From an uncultured Acidimicrobiales bacterium (GTDB lineage: Bacteria; Actinomycetota; Acidimicrobiia; Acidimicrobiales; CADCSY01): 64,000 bases of DNA. The notes beneath the pieces are model-generated. The model was not told the DNA's origin, did no database searches, and worked only from the letters and a program-made list of their open reading frames with translations. A program made the position numbers and the translations under genes. Positions 37,503-46,957 of the stretch are shown piece after piece; the stretch's first letter is position 1; each line of letters begins with the position of its first letter. The stretch covers positions 1-64,000 of the forward strand of contig CADCSY010000027.1 of assembly GCA_902805555.1 (NCBI GenBank). Direction: 5' to 3'.

Positions 37503-38993
37503 GTGGCACCAGGGAGCGAGTGGGGCGGCCCCGATCGGCCAGAGGGCCGTCGGCCGGCGTGGCTGGACGACCCCCTCGGGCCGCGCCCCGACGGGCGTCC
37601 CGGCTGGCCGGACGGCCCCCCGACGGGGGCGGCCCCGCCCTCGTGGGCCCCTCCCTGGCCCGCCTCCCCTCCGGGAGCTCCCTCTCCCGCTCCCACTCCA
37701 CCCGAGCCCCCCTCGCTCGCAGGGTCGGCGAGCCGGTGGTCGCCGAGCGCCGGTGGGCCACCCCTGGCGCCGCCCGCCGGCCAGCAGACCTCGTGGTCCC
37801 CGAGCGCCGGATGGCCACCGCTGGCGCCGTCGGGCCACTGGCGCCCCACGAGCGACGACCTGGTGCCGGGCCGGCGCCCGCCCGGTGCCCGGAGGCCCTG
37901 GCTGCTCCCGGCCCTCGTGGGCGCGGTGGTCGGCGCCCTCGTCGCCGTGGTGACGGGCCTCGGGCTGCTCGCCGCCACCGACGGCGACGACATCGGCGGG
38001 AGCGACGGGCGGGCCCTGTCGCTCAGCGGTGAGCTGCTCGACGTCCGGGGGGTCCTGGCGGCTGTGCGACCCGGTGTGGTGTCGATCAACGTCGAGGGCA
38101 CCACCGTGGACGAGGCCGGGAACCTGCGCCAGGGCCAGGGCGCCGGCAGCGGGATGGTCCTCGAGCCCGACGGGCTCGTGCTGACGAACGCCCACGTCAT
38201 CGCAGACGCCACCACGATCTCGGTCACGCTGGCCGACGGCAGCCGCCGGGCGGCCGACCTCGTCGGCAGCCTGCCCCAGGACGACGTCGCCCTCGTGCAG
38301 ATCCGTGGCGGGGGCTCCTTCGAGGTCGTGGAGCTCGGCCGCTCGGCCGACGCCCAGGTCGGCGACGACGTGGTGGCCGTGGGCAACGCCCTCAACCTCG
38401 GGGAGAGCCCGACCGTCACGACCGGGATCCTCTCGGCCACGGGGAGGACCGTCGGCGCGGAGAACGGGATCACCCTCGACCAGCTGCTGCAGACCGATGC
38501 CGCCATCAACCCCGGGAACTCCGGTGGGCCGCTCGTCGACGCCACTGGTCGCGTCATCGGTGTGAACACGGCCATCGCCGGCGGTGCGGAGAACATCGGC
38601 TTCGCCCTCAGCATCGACGCAGTGAGACCCCTCATCGAGGACCTGCGTGCGGGGGGCGGGGAGGTGCGGGGACGTGCTGCGCTCGGCGTCAGCACCGTCG
38701 ACCTCGGTGGCGTGGCCCCCGACGTGCTCGAGCGCCTCGGGATCGACGGGGACGACGGTGCCTTCGTGGTCACCGTGCTCCCGAGCGGCGGCGCCGAGGG
38801 GGCCGGGATCGAGGAGGGGGACGTGATCGTCGGGGTCGCCGGGAGGCCCGTCGCCGACGCGGCCGCGCTGACGGCGGCCATCGCCGACCTGCAGCCGGGT
38901 GAGGAGGTCGAGATCACCCTGGAGCGAGCGGGCGAGGAGCAGACCGTGCGGGCGACGCTCGGCTCCAGGGGCGTGGAGGGGGACGGCGGCTAG
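37503..38993 (+). CDS. S1C trypsin-like serine protease with PDZ domain, Pro-rich N-terminus and TM anchor
   Basis: GSGMVLEPDGLVLTNAHVI; DDVALVQI; TDAAINPGNSGGPLVDATGRVIGVNTAI; PDZ GAGIEEGDVIVGVAGRPV. Confidence 0.92.
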   Translation: MAPGSEWGGPDRPEGRRPAWLDDPLGPRPDGRPGWPDGPPTGAAPPSWAPPWPASPPGAPSPAPTPPEPPSLAGSASRWSPSAGGPPLAPPAGQQTSWSPSAGWPPLAPSGHWRPTSDDLVPGRRPPGARRPWLLPALVGAVVGALVAVVTGLGLLAATDGDDIGGSDGRALSLSGELLDVRGVLAAVRPGVVSINVEGTTVDEAGNLRQGQGAGSGMVLEPDGLVLTNAHVIADATTISVTLADGSRRAADLVGSLPQDDVALVQIRGGGSFEVVELGRSADAQVGDDVVAVGNALNLGESPTVTTGILSATGRTVGAENGITLDQLLQTDAAINPGNSGGPLVDATGRVIGVNTAIAGGAENIGFALSIDAVRPLIEDLRAGGGEVRGRAALGVSTVDLGGVAPDVLERLGIDGDDGAFVVTVLPSGGAEGAGIEEGDVIVGVAGRPVADAAALTAAIADLQPGEEVEITLERAGEEQTVRATLGSRGVEGDGG

Positions 38994-39061
38994 GCTCGTC
39001 GGGCCCCGCAGCGCCCGCCCCTGCAGGCGCACGATCTCGAAAGGCACGTGAGCGACCCCCG

Positions 39062-39364
39062 ATGTCGGACCACTCCACCGGAATCGACCACCAGCAGCCC
39101 CCCCAGGGCCACGTCCGCGTGGTGTACCTCGGCCCGGTGGCCCCCCACTGGGAGGTGCAGTCCAACTTCGGCAACGAGCGGTTCATCGACGAGTTCCGCC
39201 AGCGGGTCATGGCCAGGCTCGTGCTGCTCCCGCCCCACGACCCCCAGTTCCGTCGCAACCGCGAGCGCGTCGCCCGCGACGCCGAGCGCGAGAACTACCT
39301 CCTCGAGTGGGACCTCGGCCTGCCCGACGAGCAGGCCCCCTCCGACCCGGGCTACCGGGCGTAG
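39062..39364 (+). CDS. conserved hypothetical protein (100 aa)
   Basis: MSDHSTGIDHQQPPQGHVRVVYLGPVAPHWEVQSNFGNERFIDEFRQRVMARLVLLPPHDPQFRRNRERVARDAERENYLLEWDLGLPDEQ; protein-like composition unlike neighbouring shadow ORFs. Confidence 0.6.
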   Translation: MSDHSTGIDHQQPPQGHVRVVYLGPVAPHWEVQSNFGNERFIDEFRQRVMARLVLLPPHDPQFRRNRERVARDAERENYLLEWDLGLPDEQAPSDPGYRA

Positions 39365-39443
39365 GTCGGACCTGCACCCCGACCGCAGCGCTCGCGGGCG
39401 GGAGCGGGCATGCCCCGGCCCGGACGGGATAGGTTCGCAACGC

Positions 39444-41609
39444 ATGGCGGCCCACCTCGAGGACTTCATCGAGGGGGCCCACCGGCCCGGCGACCCCCGT
39501 CACGGTGCGTCCGACCAGATCAGGCTGCTCAACCGCGAGCTCTCCTGGCTCGACTTCGACGCCAGGGTCCTCTCGCTCGCGGACACCCCGAGCGTCCCAC
39601 TCCTCGAGCGGGCGAAGTTCCTCGCCATCTTCTCGTCGAACCTCGACGAGTTCTTCCAGGTGCGGGTGGCGGGGCTGAAGGACCAGCTGGCCGCGGGCCT
39701 CGGGCGGGTCTCCGCCGACGGGCTCGAGCCGGCGGAGCAGCTCGACGCCATCCGCACCCGCGTGGTCGAGCTGGGAGCGCACGTCGACCGGATCTTCCTC
39801 GGTGAGGTCGCCCCGGGGCTGGCCGACGGGGGGATCCGGCTGTCGGACTGGGCCTCGCTCGACGACGACGACCGCGCCTACCTCGTCGAGTTCTTCGAGC
39901 ACCAGGTGTTCCCGGTGCTCACCCCGCTGGCCGTCGATCCGAGCCACCCGTTCCCGTACATCTCGAACCTCTCGCTGAACCTCGCGGTCACGGTGCGCGA
40001 TCCCGAGACCCTCGAGCGCCGCTTCGCCCGTGTGAAGGTGCCGAACCTGCTCCCCCGCTTCGTGGTCATGCCCGACGGGGAGCGCTACGTGCCCCTCGAG
40101 CAGGTCATCGCCGAGCACCTCGGGGCGCTCTTCCCGGGGATGGAGGTGTCGTCCCACGAGGCGTTCCGCGTGACCCGCAACGCCGACCTCACCCTGGAGG
40201 AGGAGGAGGCCGACGACCTGCTCGCGGCGGTCGAGGTCGAGCTGCGCCGGCGCCGCTTCGGCCGAGCGGTCCGCCTGGAGACGTCGTCGAGCATCGACCC
40301 GGAGACCCTCGACCTGCTGCTCCCCGAGCTCGACCTGGAGGCTGCCGACGTCTACCGCTCGGAGAGCCCCCTCGACCTCGGCGGCCTGTGGGACGTGTGG
40401 GCGCTGCCCCGGCCCGACCTGAAGGACGAGCCCCACACGTCGGTCACCCAGCCGAGCCTGGCCGGGAGCGGTGCCGAGACCCCGAACCTGTTCGCCCGCA
40501 TCAGGCGGGGCGACATCTTCCTCCACCACCCGTACGACAGCTTCACCACCTCGGTCGGCGCCTTCATCCGCCAGGCGGCGATCGACCCGAAGGTCCTCGC
40601 CATCAAGCAGACGCTGTACCGGACGTCGTCCGACAGCCCCATCGTGGCGTCGCTGATCCGAGCGGCCGAGAGCGGCAAGCAGGTCGTGGCGCTCGTCGAG
40701 GTGAAGGCCCGCTTCGACGAGCAGGCGAACGTGACCTGGGCCCGGGCGCTCGAGCAGGCGGGGGTCCACGTCGTGTACGGCCTCGTCGGCCTCAAGACCC
40801 ACTCCAAGACCGCACTGGTCGTCCGCCAGGAGGACGACGGCATCCGCCGCTACTGCCACGTCGGCACCGGCAACTACAACGAGCGGACCGCCCGGCTCTA
40901 CGAGGACGTCGGCCTGCTCACCTGTGACCCCGAGATCGGCGCCGACCTCACCCAGCTCTTCAACTACCTCACGGGGTACGGGCGCCAGGAGCGGTTCCGC
41001 AAGCTCATGGTGGCGCCGGGCCAGCTGCGTCCCCGCCTGGCCGACCTGATCGCCCAGGAGGCGACGATGCCGGCGGGCACGGGCCGCATCATCATGAAGA
41101 TGAACAGCCTCGTGGACGTCGAGATGATCGACGCGCTGTACGCCGCGTCGGCGGGTGGCGTCGAGATCGACCTGATCATCCGCGGGATCTGCTGCCTCCG
41201 CCCGGGCGTGCCCGGGTTGTCGGACCGCATCAGGGTGCGCTCGATCGTGGGCCGCTTCCTCGAGCACAGCCGGCTGTTCCACTTCGCCAACGGGAACGGG
41301 ACCGGCCGGCCCGGCTACTGGTTCGGCTCGGCGGACCTCATGCCCCGCAACCTCGACCGCAGGGTCGAGGCGGTGGTGCCGGTCTCCCAGCCCCACCTCC
41401 AGGCTCGCGTCCACCAGGTGCTCGACGTCGCCCTCTCCGACGACGAGCTGGCGTGGGAGCTGCTGCCTGACGGTGCCTGGCGCAAGGTGCCGACGACGGT
41501 CGGCGTCAACAGCCACGTCACCCTCGCCCGCCTCGCCCGTGAGCGTGCCCGCACCCACACGAGCGAGCCAGGAAGCGACGCCAAGGACCTGCGGGGCAGC
41601 GCGTGGTAG
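39444..41609 (+). CDS. ppk: polyphosphate kinase 1
   Basis: LNRELSWLDFDARVLSLA; NLDEFFQVRVAGL; HHPYDSFTTSVGAFIRQAAIDPKVLAIKQTLYRTSSDSPIV; GLKTHSKTALVVR; HVGTGNYNERTARLYEDVGLLT. Confidence 0.97.
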   Translation: MAAHLEDFIEGAHRPGDPRHGASDQIRLLNRELSWLDFDARVLSLADTPSVPLLERAKFLAIFSSNLDEFFQVRVAGLKDQLAAGLGRVSADGLEPAEQLDAIRTRVVELGAHVDRIFLGEVAPGLADGGIRLSDWASLDDDDRAYLVEFFEHQVFPVLTPLAVDPSHPFPYISNLSLNLAVTVRDPETLERRFARVKVPNLLPRFVVMPDGERYVPLEQVIAEHLGALFPGMEVSSHEAFRVTRNADLTLEEEEADDLLAAVEVELRRRRFGRAVRLETSSSIDPETLDLLLPELDLEAADVYRSESPLDLGGLWDVWALPRPDLKDEPHTSVTQPSLAGSGAETPNLFARIRRGDIFLHHPYDSFTTSVGAFIRQAAIDPKVLAIKQTLYRTSSDSPIVASLIRAAESGKQVVALVEVKARFDEQANVTWARALEQAGVHVVYGLVGLKTHSKTALVVRQEDDGIRRYCHVGTGNYNERTARLYEDVGLLTCDPEIGADLTQLFNYLTGYGRQERFRKLMVAPGQLRPRLADLIAQEATMPAGTGRIIMKMNSLVDVEMIDALYAASAGGVEIDLIIRGICCLRPGVPGLSDRIRVRSIVGRFLEHSRLFHFANGNGTGRPGYWFGSADLMPRNLDRRVEAVVPVSQPHLQARVHQVLDVALSDDELAWELLPDGAWRKVPTTVGVNSHVTLARLARERARTHTSEPGSDAKDLRGSAW

Positions 41610-41745
41610 CCGGCGCCGGCCACTGGCAGCGCCACTGCGGCCGGTCGACCCGGACCACCGGGTCCGGTCCACGCCCGGTTCCCGTCGCCGTCGCCCGCCC
41701 GCAAGGGCGTGGTACGACGTTCCCGTCGACCCAGCCCCCGGAGGC

Positions 41746-43329
41746 ATGCACATGACCGACCTCGACCGCCGCGCGTTCCTCAGGCGGGGCGGTGTCTTCG
41801 CCGGCGCCGCGCTGGCGAGCACGACCGCCCTCGGCCGGTTGGACGCCCACGCCGCATGGGCCAAGGGGGCGTCGAGTGGAGGCCCCGGACGGGGGCGCAG
41901 AGGCAACCACCGTGGCAGGCCCCTCGGCGGCTACGGCGACCTCTCCCGGATGAAGGCCGTGAACGAACCGTCCGGCCCCGAGTACCTGGCGCTCCCGGCG
42001 GGCTTCTCCTACGTGGTGCTCGGCAAGCTCGGTGAGGTCATGACAGACGGCACGCCGACGCCGCGGAACCTCGACGGCATGGGCGCCTTCGCCCGCCCCG
42101 ACGGCTCGGTGCGCCTGATCAGGAACCATGAGAACCGCAACGCCCCGGGAGACCCGGCCCTCGGCGTGCTCGTCCCCGAGGGCGACGTCTCGAGGAAGTA
42201 CGACCCGCTGGCCTACGGCGGGACCACGACGCTCGACGTCGACGTCGCCTCGATGCGCCTCCTGCGCCACTTCGTGAGCAGCGCCGGCACCACGGTGAAC
42301 TGCGCGGGCGGCCTGGCGCTCGGCGGCGCCGGCTGGATCACCTCCGAGGAGACCGTGGCGGGACCGGACACCCCGTTCACCGGCACGGCCAGGTTCAGCC
42401 AGGAGCACGGGTACAACTTCATGGTCCCCGTCACGGCAGAGGGGGCCACCTTCCCCCAACCGCTGCGGGCGATGGGCCGCTTCGCCCACGAGGCGGTGGC
42501 GACCGACCCCCGCACCGGGATCGTCTACGAGACGGAGGACGCAGGGACCGAGAGCGGCTTCTACCGCTTCATCCCGGCGAACCCGGGCGACCTCGCCGCA
42601 GGCGGCAGGCTGCAGATGCTCGGCGTCGAGGGGATCGACCGCTACGACACGACGAGGGGACAGGCGGTCGGGCGCGAGCTCCCCGTCCGGTGGATCGACA
42701 TCCCCGACCCCGACCCCGACCTCGAAGCTGACGCCCGCAAGGTGGCCGGCCAGGGCCTCGACCGGGGGGCGGCCTCCTTCAACCGGCTGGAGGGGATCTG
42801 GTGGGAGGGCGACCACTGCTTCTTCAACTCGACCTCCGGCGGCAACGCCATGCAGGGCCAGGTGTGGGAGTACAGGACCGCCCTCGGGAACCGAGGACGG
42901 GGCAACAGCAACGGGAGGGGGAGAGGGCCCAACCCTGAAGGCGCCGGCACGCTCAGGCTCGTCTACGAGTCGACCGGCTTCGACCCGAACGTCGGCCGCT
43001 CGCCCCTCGACTCGCCCGACAACCTCAACATCACCCCTCGCGGAGGCGTCCTGCTGTGCGAGGACGACTCCAACGCCGCGCCCGGTTCGGACGGCGACAC
43101 CCACCCGCTGGCCCCCGGGATCACAGACGTCAACCGGCTCATCGGCCTCGCCGACGACGGCCTGCCGTTCGAGTTCGCGGTGAACACCCTCAACAGCACC
43201 GAGTTCGCCGGCGCCTGCTTCGCACCCAACGCACCCGAGGTCCTCTTCGTCAACATCTTCGGGGACGGCACGCCCGGCAGCGGGGCCACACTGGGCATCC
43301 GCGGCCCGTGGGGCACCGGGTCCCTGTAG
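41746..43329 (+). CDS. second PhoX/DUF839 family protein, Tat signal
   Basis: Tat motif DRRAFLRRGGVFAGAALA; VRLIRNHENRN; NCAGGLALGGAGWITSEETVAG; GRFAHEAVATDPRTGIVYETEDAG. Confidence 0.9.
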   Translation: MHMTDLDRRAFLRRGGVFAGAALASTTALGRLDAHAAWAKGASSGGPGRGRRGNHRGRPLGGYGDLSRMKAVNEPSGPEYLALPAGFSYVVLGKLGEVMTDGTPTPRNLDGMGAFARPDGSVRLIRNHENRNAPGDPALGVLVPEGDVSRKYDPLAYGGTTTLDVDVASMRLLRHFVSSAGTTVNCAGGLALGGAGWITSEETVAGPDTPFTGTARFSQEHGYNFMVPVTAEGATFPQPLRAMGRFAHEAVATDPRTGIVYETEDAGTESGFYRFIPANPGDLAAGGRLQMLGVEGIDRYDTTRGQAVGRELPVRWIDIPDPDPDLEADARKVAGQGLDRGAASFNRLEGIWWEGDHCFFNSTSGGNAMQGQVWEYRTALGNRGRGNSNGRGRGPNPEGAGTLRLVYESTGFDPNVGRSPLDSPDNLNITPRGGVLLCEDDSNAAPGSDGDTHPLAPGITDVNRLIGLADDGLPFEFAVNTLNSTEFAGACFAPNAPEVLFVNIFGDGTPGSGATLGIRGPWGTGSL

Positions 43330-43533
43330 CCGCCCCCCGCTGAGGCACGTCGGACGGCCTCTCGGGAGCCGCCAGCTCGAGGCCGGTTGGTAGACCCACC
43401 TCGTTCTGGCGGTTGGATCCGGTGCGGAACCGTCGATCTGGCCGCCAGTTCGGAGTCGGGGCGCGGTCCGGGCGCCAGGGGCTTCACTCGCCCGTCGGGA
43501 TCCGTGTCCCCAGCCTCCTCGTAGGCTGGCGGC

Positions 43534-45072
43534 ATGGGTGACGGTCGCGACGGCGAGGTGACCGGGGAGCACCTCGAGCGGGAGGTCAAGCTCGACGTCT
43601 GGCCGGGGTTCGTGCTCCCCGAGCTCGTGGGCGTGGCCGACGGGATCGCGGCGGTCCCCCCGGTGACGAGCCACCTGGTGGCCACCTACCACGACACCGC
43701 CGACCTCCGGCTCGCGCGCGCCGGCATCAGCCTGCGCCACCGCGAGGGGGACGGCACGGGTTGGACGTTGAAGCTCCCAGCGGACGTGCCGGCGGGAGGG
43801 GGCGCGGTCGCCCGCACCGAGACGACGTTCGCCGGGAGCTCGGAGGAGGTGCCGGACGAGGTGCGCCGGCGGCTCCTGGCCTGGACCCGCCGCGCCCTGC
43901 TCGTGCGCGTGGCCCGTCTCGAGAGCAAGCGGCGGACCGTCGTCCTCCGGGACGGTCCCGGCTCCACCTGCGCCGAGGTCGTCGACGACGAGGTGTCCGC
44001 CTACGAGCGCTCGCACCTCGCCATGCGGTTCCGCGAGGTCGAGGTCGAGGTCGACCAGCACGCGCCGGAGCACCTCGTCGAGGCCGTGGTGGCGCGGCTG
44101 CAGGAGGCCGGTGCCCGACCTGGCGCCCACCGCTCCAAGGTGGCCCGGGTGCTCGGCCCCCGCGCCTCCGAGCCGGGTGACCTCGACCTCCCGGCGCTGG
44201 GTGAGGACCCCACCGCCGCCGAGGTCCTCCAGGCAGGCATCGCCCGCTCGGTCCGCCTGATCGTCCGGCACGACGCGGTGGTCCGGGCCGGCGTCGACCC
44301 CGAGGGCGTGCACCAGGCGAGGGTGGGCACCCGCAGGTTGCGCTCCGACCTCCGGGCCTACGGGTCACTGCTGCTGCCGGCGTGGGCGACCTCGCTGCGC
44401 GACGAGCTGTCGTGGCTGGCGGACGCCCTGGGTGCGGTCCGTGACGGCGACGTGCTGCTCGAGCGCCTGGAGCGGAGGGTGTCGTCGCTCCCCGCGGGGG
44501 ACCGGGCCGAGGGCGAGGTGCTGGTGCGACGGCTCCGGACCGAGCGGGACGAGGCCCACCGCCGCCTGCTCGACGTCCTCGACGACCAGCGCTACCTCGA
44601 CCTGCTCGACCGCCTGGTCGACGCGATCCACCACCCGGCGGTCGTCGACCGGGCCGCGACGCCCGCCAGGAAGGTGCTCCCCGGGCTGGCTGCGGAGCCG
44701 TGGAAGCGGTTGCGGAAGGCAGTGGAGGCCCTGGGTCCGGACCCAGCGGACGAGCAGCTCCATGCGGTGCGCATCCGGGCCAAGCGGGCCAGGTACGCGG
44801 CGGAGGTGGCGGCCATCGCCGCCGGCAACCCGGCCCGGAGGTTCGCCAAGGCGGTGGCCGGGCTGCAGGAGGTGCTCGGCGGGCTCCAGGACGCAGCGGT
44901 GAGCGAGGCGTGGCTGAGGTCCGCCGCCACCGACCTGCCCGCCGGCCCGGCTGCCACCGCGCTGGTCCTGGCCGACGAGGAGCGAGACGAGGTCGAGCGG
45001 CTGCGCCACGCCTGGAGCGCGGCATGGGCCTCGGTGAGCGACAAGGACCTCCGGCGCTGGCTGCGGTCGTGA
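43534..45072 (+). CDS. CYTH and CHAD domain protein
   Basis: HLEREVKLDVWPGF; CYTH TYHDTADLRLARAGISLRHREG; CHAD VHQARVGTRRLRSDLRAY and LHAVRIRAKRARYAAEV. Confidence 0.93.
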   Translation: MGDGRDGEVTGEHLEREVKLDVWPGFVLPELVGVADGIAAVPPVTSHLVATYHDTADLRLARAGISLRHREGDGTGWTLKLPADVPAGGGAVARTETTFAGSSEEVPDEVRRRLLAWTRRALLVRVARLESKRRTVVLRDGPGSTCAEVVDDEVSAYERSHLAMRFREVEVEVDQHAPEHLVEAVVARLQEAGARPGAHRSKVARVLGPRASEPGDLDLPALGEDPTAAEVLQAGIARSVRLIVRHDAVVRAGVDPEGVHQARVGTRRLRSDLRAYGSLLLPAWATSLRDELSWLADALGAVRDGDVLLERLERRVSSLPAGDRAEGEVLVRRLRTERDEAHRRLLDVLDDQRYLDLLDRLVDAIHHPAVVDRAATPARKVLPGLAAEPWKRLRKAVEALGPDPADEQLHAVRIRAKRARYAAEVAAIAAGNPARRFAKAVAGLQEVLGGLQDAAVSEAWLRSAATDLPAGPAATALVLADEERDEVERLRHAWSAAWASVSDKDLRRWLRS

Positions 45073-45467
45073 GCGAGGCGGTGCACGCGGCCGGCGGCGT
45101 GGTGCGCCGCCCCGGCCCCGACGGGGGGTGGGAGGTCCTCCTCGCCCACCGTCCCCGCTACGACGACTGGACCTTCCCCAAGGGCAAGCGGGACCCGGGT
45201 GAGGACGACGAGGCGTGCGCGCTCCGGGAGATCGAGGAGGAGTGCGGCCTGCGCTGCGCGCTGGGAGCCGAGCTGCCGAGCACCCGCTACACCGACCAGA
45301 AGGGCCGACCGAAGGTCGTGCGCTACTGGGTGGCGACGGTGCTGTCGGGGGCCTTCGCCCCCAACGACGAGGTCGACGAGGTCCGCTGGGTGTCCCCGGG
45401 AGAGGCGAGGGACCTCCTCTCCTACGACCGGGACCTCGGCGTCCTGGCGGCTGCCACCGCACCCTGA
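45069..45467 (+). CDS. NUDIX hydrolase
   Basis: TFPKGKRDPGEDDEACALREIEEECGL NUDIX box; GTGA overlap with upstream stop. Confidence 0.93.
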   Translation: MSEAVHAAGGVVRRPGPDGGWEVLLAHRPRYDDWTFPKGKRDPGEDDEACALREIEEECGLRCALGAELPSTRYTDQKGRPKVVRYWVATVLSGAFAPNDEVDEVRWVSPGEARDLLSYDRDLGVLAAATAP

Positions 45468-45481
45468 CGCTGCGAGCGCCC

Positions 45482-45503
45482 GTTCACCCTGTGTTCGGTT
45501 GCG
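45482..45503 (+). promoter_or_regulatory. PHO-box-like 11-bp direct repeat upstream of aquaporin-arsC
   Basis: GTTCACCCTGT-GTTCGGTTGCG, GTTC starts exactly 11 nt apart. Confidence 0.55.
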
Positions 45504-45608
45504 ACGGCCAGCGGCACCGACGAAGGTCGCCGTGCATGGACGTCGCGGTGATGGGGTGAGGGCTGCTCCGGGTGGAGAGGACGAGGCGCCGTCGCGCCCG
45601 GCTCGCCC

Positions 45609-46310
45609 GTGACGGAGCCTCGCCCGCTCGGGGTGCGAGCCCTCGCCGAGGGCCTCGGCACCGGGCTGCTGGTGGCCGTCGTGGTCGGCTCCGGCATCGC
45701 CGCCGAGGCTCGCTCGCCGGACGACGTGGGCCTGCAGCTGCTGGAGAGCTCCACCGCCACCGCGCTGGCGCTCGTCTCCCTGATCCTCACGTTCGGACCG
45801 GTCTCGGGCGCCCACCTCAACCCTGCGGTCACCCTCGCCGAGCTGCTGACCGGCAAGGTCGACGGCCGCTCCGCTTCGGCCTACGTCGCTGCGCAGGTCG
45901 CCGGGGGCTGCGTCGGGACGGTGGTGGCCAACCTCATGTTCGAGCTCCCGGCGGTCGAGCTGGCCACGGAGGACCGGACGTCGCTGGCGCTCGCCTTCTC
46001 CGAGGTCGTCGCGACCTTCGGGTTGCTGACGGTCCTCTTCGGCGTGGTCCGCTCGGGACGGATGATGGCGGTGCCGGTCGCCGTCGCCGGCTACATCGGG
46101 GCCGCCTACTGGTTCACGTCGTCGACGAGCTTCGCCAACCCTGCGGTCACCGTCGCCCGGACGCTCACCAACACCTTCGCCGGCATCAGGCCGGCCTCCG
46201 CACCGCTGTTCGTCCTCGCCCAGCTCGTCGCGGTGGGCCTGGCCGTCGGCGTCGCCCGGATCCTCTTCCCCGACCCCGAGCCCTCGCTCCAGGAGGTCCT
46301 CGATGCCTGA
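45609..46310 (+). CDS. MIP/aquaporin family protein (AqpS-like by context)
   Basis: Two NPA boxes: GAHLNPAVTLAELL and SFANPAVTVARTL; six hydrophobic segments. Confidence 0.92.
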   Translation: MTEPRPLGVRALAEGLGTGLLVAVVVGSGIAAEARSPDDVGLQLLESSTATALALVSLILTFGPVSGAHLNPAVTLAELLTGKVDGRSASAYVAAQVAGGCVGTVVANLMFELPAVELATEDRTSLALAFSEVVATFGLLTVLFGVVRSGRMMAVPVAVAGYIGAAYWFTSSTSFANPAVTVARTLTNTFAGIRPASAPLFVLAQLVAVGLAVGVARILFPDPEPSLQEVLDA

Positions 46311-46749
46311 TCCCTCCCGCAGCGACGATCGCCTCCCGGACGGGCGGCCCGTCGTGGTGTTCCCGTGCACCCACGACGCCGGACGGTCGCAGATGGCCCT
46401 GGGCTGGCTCGACCACCTCGCCGACGGCCGGGCGGTGGGCTGGTCAGGAGGCTCCGACCCGGCGGTGGAGGTCAACCCGGCAGCCGCCGCCGCCATGGCC
46501 GAGGTGGGCATCGACATCGCGGGTGCCAGACCGGAGCGCTGGACCGAGGAGGTCTCGAGGGCCTCGGACGTCGTCGTCACGATGGGCTGCGGAGACGCCT
46601 GCCCGACCTTCCCCGGGAAGCGCGACCTGGACTGGGAGCTCGAGGATCCTGCCGGCCTGGCCGTCGAGGCGGTCCGTCCGATCCGTGACGAGATCGGGGC
46701 GCGGGTGCGGGCCCTGCTGGTGGAGCTCGGGGTCCCTCCAGCCGTCTGA
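46303..46749 (+). CDS. ArsC/low-molecular-weight phosphatase family (arsenate reductase-like)
   Basis: VVVFPCTHDAGRSQMALGWL (CX5R); VVVTMGCGDACPTFPGKRDLDWELEDPAG. Confidence 0.88.
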   Translation: MPDPSRSDDRLPDGRPVVVFPCTHDAGRSQMALGWLDHLADGRAVGWSGGSDPAVEVNPAAAAAMAEVGIDIAGARPERWTEEVSRASDVVVTMGCGDACPTFPGKRDLDWELEDPAGLAVEAVRPIRDEIGARVRALLVELGVPPAV

Positions 46750-46812
46750 CGGGGGTGCCCGCGGGCGAGTTCACCCACCCGACACCTCTTGCACCCCTCC
46801 CGCACCACGAAC

Positions 46813-46845
46813 GTTCCCCCCGTGTTCAGGCTCCGTTCACGCCTG
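46813..46845 (+). promoter_or_regulatory. PHO-box-like triple 11-bp direct repeat upstream of pstS
   Basis: GTTCCCCCCGT-GTTCAGGCTCC-GTTCACGCCTG, GTTC at 46813, 46824, 46835. Confidence 0.7.
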
Positions 46846-46957
46846 ATCCGGGCGGCTGTCACCTGCGGCTCCTACGGTCCGCCTCGGTCCTGACGCTGCG
46901 TGAGGACCAGCGACCCCGTCCAGGCGACCACCGTCGCCTCCACAGGAGGAACCCCCC

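Noticed and set aside
41660-41745. Possible PHO box upstream of the second PhoX gene
   Set aside because: GTTC occurrences at 41678 and 41719 are 41 nt apart, not in 11-bp phase.
41518-44313. 931-aa minus-strand ORF
   Set aside because: Antisense to PhoX2 and CYTH-CHAD, both strongly supported; shadow composition.
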